DNA from: Modestobacter sp. VKM Ac-2977
GTDB lineage: Bacteria; Actinomycetota; Actinomycetes; Mycobacteriales; Geodermatophilaceae
DNA: 64,000 nt
Assembly: GCF_026968045.1 (NCBI RefSeq)
Contig: NZ_JAPVBQ010000005.1
Location: 1-64,000, forward strand
Direction of reading: 5' to 3'
The translations under genes and the position numbers were made by a program. The notes under the pieces were generated by a model. It was not told the origin of the DNA and ran no database searches. It saw only the letters and a list, made by a program, of their open reading frames with translations. Each line of letters begins with the position of its first letter. Within the stretch, counting starts at the first letter, position 1. Of this stretch, positions 61,597-64,000 are shown one piece after another.

Positions 61597-63261
61597 ATGA
61601 CGATGGACGCCGGCACGGCGATCACCTCGGGTCGCACGGCTCTGGGGATCGAATTCGGATCGACCCGGATCAAGGCGGTGCTGATCGGGCCGGACCACGT
61701 GCCCCTCGCCGTCGGCAGCCACGACTGGGAGAACCAGTTCGTGGACCGGCTCTGGACGTACTCGCTGGACGCCGTGTGGGCCGGGGTGCAGCAGAGCGTC
61801 ACGGCCCTGGCCGAGGACGTACGGCAGCGCCACGGGGTCGAGCTGTCCGGGGTCGGCGCGCTCGGCGTGTCCGCGATGATGCACGGCTACCTCGCGTTCG
61901 ACGCCGAGGGCGAGCTGCTCACGCCGTTCCGCACCTGGCGCAACACGAACACCGGGCGGGCGGCCGAGCGGCTCAGCGCGGAGTTCGGGTGCAACATCCC
62001 GCACCGGTGGAGCGTCGCGCACCTCTACCAGGCGATCCTGGACCGCGAGGAGCACGTCGGCCGACTCGACCACCTGACCACCCTGGCCGGGTACGTGCAC
62101 TGGCAGCTCACCGGCGAGAAGGTGCTCGGCATCGGGGACGCCAGCGGCATGTTCCCGATCGACGCCGCCGGGGGCTACGACACCACGATGCTGCCCCGGT
62201 TCGACCAGCTGGCCGCCGAGGCCGGGGTAGAGCTGACCCTCGCCGAGCTGCTGCCCGGCATCGCCCGCGCCGGACAGCCGGCCGGCACGCTCACCGAGGC
62301 GGGCGCGGCGCTGCTGGACTCGAGCGGCCGGCTGCGTGCCGGCGTCCCCGTCTGTCCGCCGGAGGGTGACGCCGGCACCGGGATGGTCGCCACCAACTCG
62401 GTCGCCCCGCGGACCGGCAACGTCTCCGCCGGGACGTCGATCTTCGCGATGGTCGTGCTCGAGCGGGAACTCGCCCAGGTGCACCGTGAACTGGACCTGG
62501 TCACCACGCCGGCCGGTGACCCGGTGGCGATGGTGCACTGCAACAACGGCGCCAGTGAGCTGGACGCCTGGGCCGGGCTGTTCGCCGAGTTCGCTCGTGC
62601 GCTGGGTGCCGACGTCGACTCCTCGACGGTCTTCCAGACCCTCTTCACCGCTGCCCTGGGCGGCGCGAGCGACTGCGGCGGGATGCTCGCCTACAACTAC
62701 CTCTCCGGGGAGCCGATCACCGACTTCGAGGAGGGCCGGCCGCTCTTCCTACGGTCCCCCGACAGCCCGTTCGACCTGGGCACCTTCATGCGGACGCACC
62801 TGTTCGCCTCCCTGGCCACGCTGAAGATCGGCATGGACGTCCTGCAGAAGACCGAGGGCGTGCGGCTCGACCGGATGTACGCCCACGGTGGCCTGTTCAA
62901 GACCGAGGGCGTGGCGCAGCGCTTCCTGGCCGCCGCCATCGACACCCCGGTCGCCGTCGGCGACGTCGCAGCCGAGGGGGGCGCCTGGGGGATCGCCGTC
63001 CTGGCCGCCTTCGCCGCCGGGCGCGCGCCGGAGCAGGAGCTGGCGGACTACCTGGACGCCGAGGTCTTCACCGACGCGAGCCTGACGACCGCTGACCCCG
63101 ACCCCGCGGACGTCGCGGGCTTCGAGGCGTTCATGCAGCGCTACGTCGCCGCGCTCCCGGTGCAGCGGGCCGCCGTGGACCACGTGGACGTCGGCCACCG
63201 GCCGGCGGCACCGCAGACCGAGACCACCTCTGCCGCCGAGACCGAGGAGCAGCCGGCATGA
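61597..63261 (+). CDS. araB: L-ribulokinase (FGGY family)
   Basis: A 554-residue FGGY kinase. The N-terminal phosphate loop is LGIEFGSTRIKAVLIG; WENQFVDRLWTYSLDAVW and GVSAMMHGYLAFD follow. FRTWRNTNTG resembles the ribulokinase substrate region, and GDAGTGMVATNS and VSAGTSIFAMV are the second-domain loops. It phosphorylates L-ribulose to L-ribulose-5-phosphate. Xylulokinase annotation is the main alternative, but araD and araA follow directly. Its Ala/Glu-rich tail ends overlapping the araD start. Confidence 0.88.
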   Translation: MTMDAGTAITSGRTALGIEFGSTRIKAVLIGPDHVPLAVGSHDWENQFVDRLWTYSLDAVWAGVQQSVTALAEDVRQRHGVELSGVGALGVSAMMHGYLAFDAEGELLTPFRTWRNTNTGRAAERLSAEFGCNIPHRWSVAHLYQAILDREEHVGRLDHLTTLAGYVHWQLTGEKVLGIGDASGMFPIDAAGGYDTTMLPRFDQLAAEAGVELTLAELLPGIARAGQPAGTLTEAGAALLDSSGRLRAGVPVCPPEGDAGTGMVATNSVAPRTGNVSAGTSIFAMVVLERELAQVHRELDLVTTPAGDPVAMVHCNNGASELDAWAGLFAEFARALGADVDSSTVFQTLFTAALGGASDCGGMLAYNYLSGEPITDFEEGRPLFLRSPDSPFDLGTFMRTHLFASLATLKIGMDVLQKTEGVRLDRMYAHGGLFKTEGVAQRFLAAAIDTPVAVGDVAAEGGAWGIAVLAAFAAGRAPEQELADYLDAEVFTDASLTTADPDPADVAGFEAFMQRYVAALPVQRAAVDHVDVGHRPAAPQTETTSAAETEEQPA

Positions 63262-63941
63262 CCACCACCCCGACCCGCACCGAGCAGGGGACGCTGCGCG
63301 CCCAGCGCGAGCACGTCGCCCACCTGCACACCTACCTCACCCGCTACGAGCTGGTGACCTGGACCTCGGGCAACGTGTCCGAGCGGGTCCCCGGCGAGGA
63401 CCTGTTCGTCATCAAGGGCAGCGGCGTCGAGTACGACCAGCTGACCTGGGAGGGCATCACCGTCTGCGACCTGGACGGCAACGCCGTCGACGGCGTCCGG
63501 GCACCCTCCAGCGACACGGCGGCGCACGCCTACGTCTACCGGAACATGCCCGAGGTCAACGGCCAGGTGCACACGCACAGCACCTACGCCGCGGCCTGGG
63601 CGGCCCGGCACGAGGAGATCCCCTGCGTGCTCACGGCGATGGCCGACGAGTTCGGCGGGCCGATCCCGGTGGGGCCGTTCGCGCTGATCGGCGACGACTC
63701 CATCGGCCAGGGCATCGTGGAGACGCTGCAGGGGCACCGCTCGCCGGCGGTGCTGATGAAGAACCACGGCGTCTTCACCATCGGGCCCTCGGCGAAGGCG
63801 GCGGTCAAGGCCGCCGTCATGACCGAGGACGTCGCCCGCACGGTGCACCTCTCCCGCCAGCTGGGAGAGCCCGTCCCGATCGCGCAGGCGGACATCGACT
63901 CGCTGTACGCGCGCTACCAGAACGTCTACGGACAACGATGA
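63258..63941 (+). CDS. araD: L-ribulose-5-phosphate 4-epimerase
   Basis: A 227-residue class II aldolase-fold epimerase. Zinc ligands His-x-His in QVHTHSTYAAAW and the third His in MKNHGVFTIG; also WTSGNVSERV and FVIKGSGVEYDQL for phosphate and substrate binding. It converts L-ribulose-5-phosphate to D-xylulose-5-phosphate. The ATG overlaps the araB stop; it ends just before the araA start. Confidence 0.95.
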   Translation: MTTTPTRTEQGTLRAQREHVAHLHTYLTRYELVTWTSGNVSERVPGEDLFVIKGSGVEYDQLTWEGITVCDLDGNAVDGVRAPSSDTAAHAYVYRNMPEVNGQVHTHSTYAAAWAARHEEIPCVLTAMADEFGGPIPVGPFALIGDDSIGQGIVETLQGHRSPAVLMKNHGVFTIGPSAKAAVKAAVMTEDVARTVHLSRQLGEPVPIAQADIDSLYARYQNVYGQR

Positions 63942-63958
63942 GCACGAAGGAGCAGCAG

Positions 63959-64000
63959 GTGGCATTCGAGGGTTCGGAGATCTGGTTCCTCACCGGCAGT
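63959..64000 (+). CDS. araA: L-arabinose isomerase, 5' end only
   Basis: The window ends 14 codons into this gene: VAFEGSEIWFLTGS matches the AraA N-terminus (E-[VI]-WF-[LV]-TGSQ). GTG 63959 follows AAGGAG by six bases; the in-frame ATG at 63938, which overlaps the araD stop, has no ribosome site. The rest of the gene lies to the right. Confidence 0.85.
   Translation, partial: MAFEGSEIWFLTGS

Overview
The window is about 64 kb of very GC-rich DNA (strong G/C at third codon positions, many GTG starts, dense head-to-tail genes with ATGA/GTGA overlaps). This and the gene content (complete ergothioneine set, SigK/RskA-like sigma and anti-sigma pair, class F sortase, actinobacterial ureABCFGD order) point to an actinobacterium. 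The gene mix resembles Geodermatophilaceae (Blastococcus, Geodermatophilus, Modestobacter), but that placement is inference. There is no phage, insertion sequence, CRISPR array, rRNA or convincing tRNA.

Layout. (1) 362-2391: a GntR/YtrA-type repressor with a two-gene ABC transporter and a dyad operator. (2) 2429-14723: nitrogen scavenging from purines. It holds urease ureABC with ureFGD, allantoinase, allantoicase, the three-subunit xanthine dehydrogenase on the other strand and an 8-oxoguanine deaminase-like amidohydrolase. Uricase is not in the window. (3) 14737-18870: an envelope locus of anti-sigma factor, ECF sigma factor, class F sortase and two tandem secreted DUF4397 proteins. The tandem copies arose by a 1,060-bp duplication that left a truncated sortase fragment between them. 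(4) 18872-24259: ergothioneine operon egtABCDE. (5) 24506-32820: a MEDS/anti-sigma ATPase, DUF309, an SRPBCC protein, malic enzyme, a MalY/PatB-type lyase, an Fpg/Nei glycosylase, a HAD hydrolase, a TspO-like membrane protein and an MBL-fold hydrolase. (6) 32921-38865: a MacB/FtsX-type ABC exporter next to a two-component system whose kinase has a duplicated membrane sensor. (7) 39067-44332: an MFS transporter, a universal stress protein, an unusual Rieske protein, and DUF485 plus an acetate-type symporter. (8) 44349-55993: a manganese catalase, SoxR with a clear SoxR box and a divergent MBL gene, a second two-component pair, a saccharopine-dehydrogenase-like protein with a MutL/GlmL-type protein, a pentapeptide protein, a YdbS/YdbT-like bPH2 pair, a rhodanese and an acyl-CoA synthetase. 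(9) 56176-64000: an L-arabinose-type regulon. It has a ChvE/GguAB-like sugar importer, a LacI-type regulator, araB, araD and the first codons of araA, with matching LacI-type operators before the importer and before araB.

How it fits together. Xanthine dehydrogenase feeds urate production, while allantoinase, allantoicase and urease finish degradation to glyoxylate and ammonia. Several units concern oxidative or envelope stress (ergothioneine, Mn-catalase, SoxR, the sigma-sortase locus), as expected for a desiccation- or radiation-exposed soil or stone actinobacterium. The most unusual feature is the sigma-sortase-DUF4397 locus. It carries a duplication with 500 bp of identical sequence beside diverged sequence, and paired conserved boxes upstream of both DUF4397 genes suggest shared sigma control.
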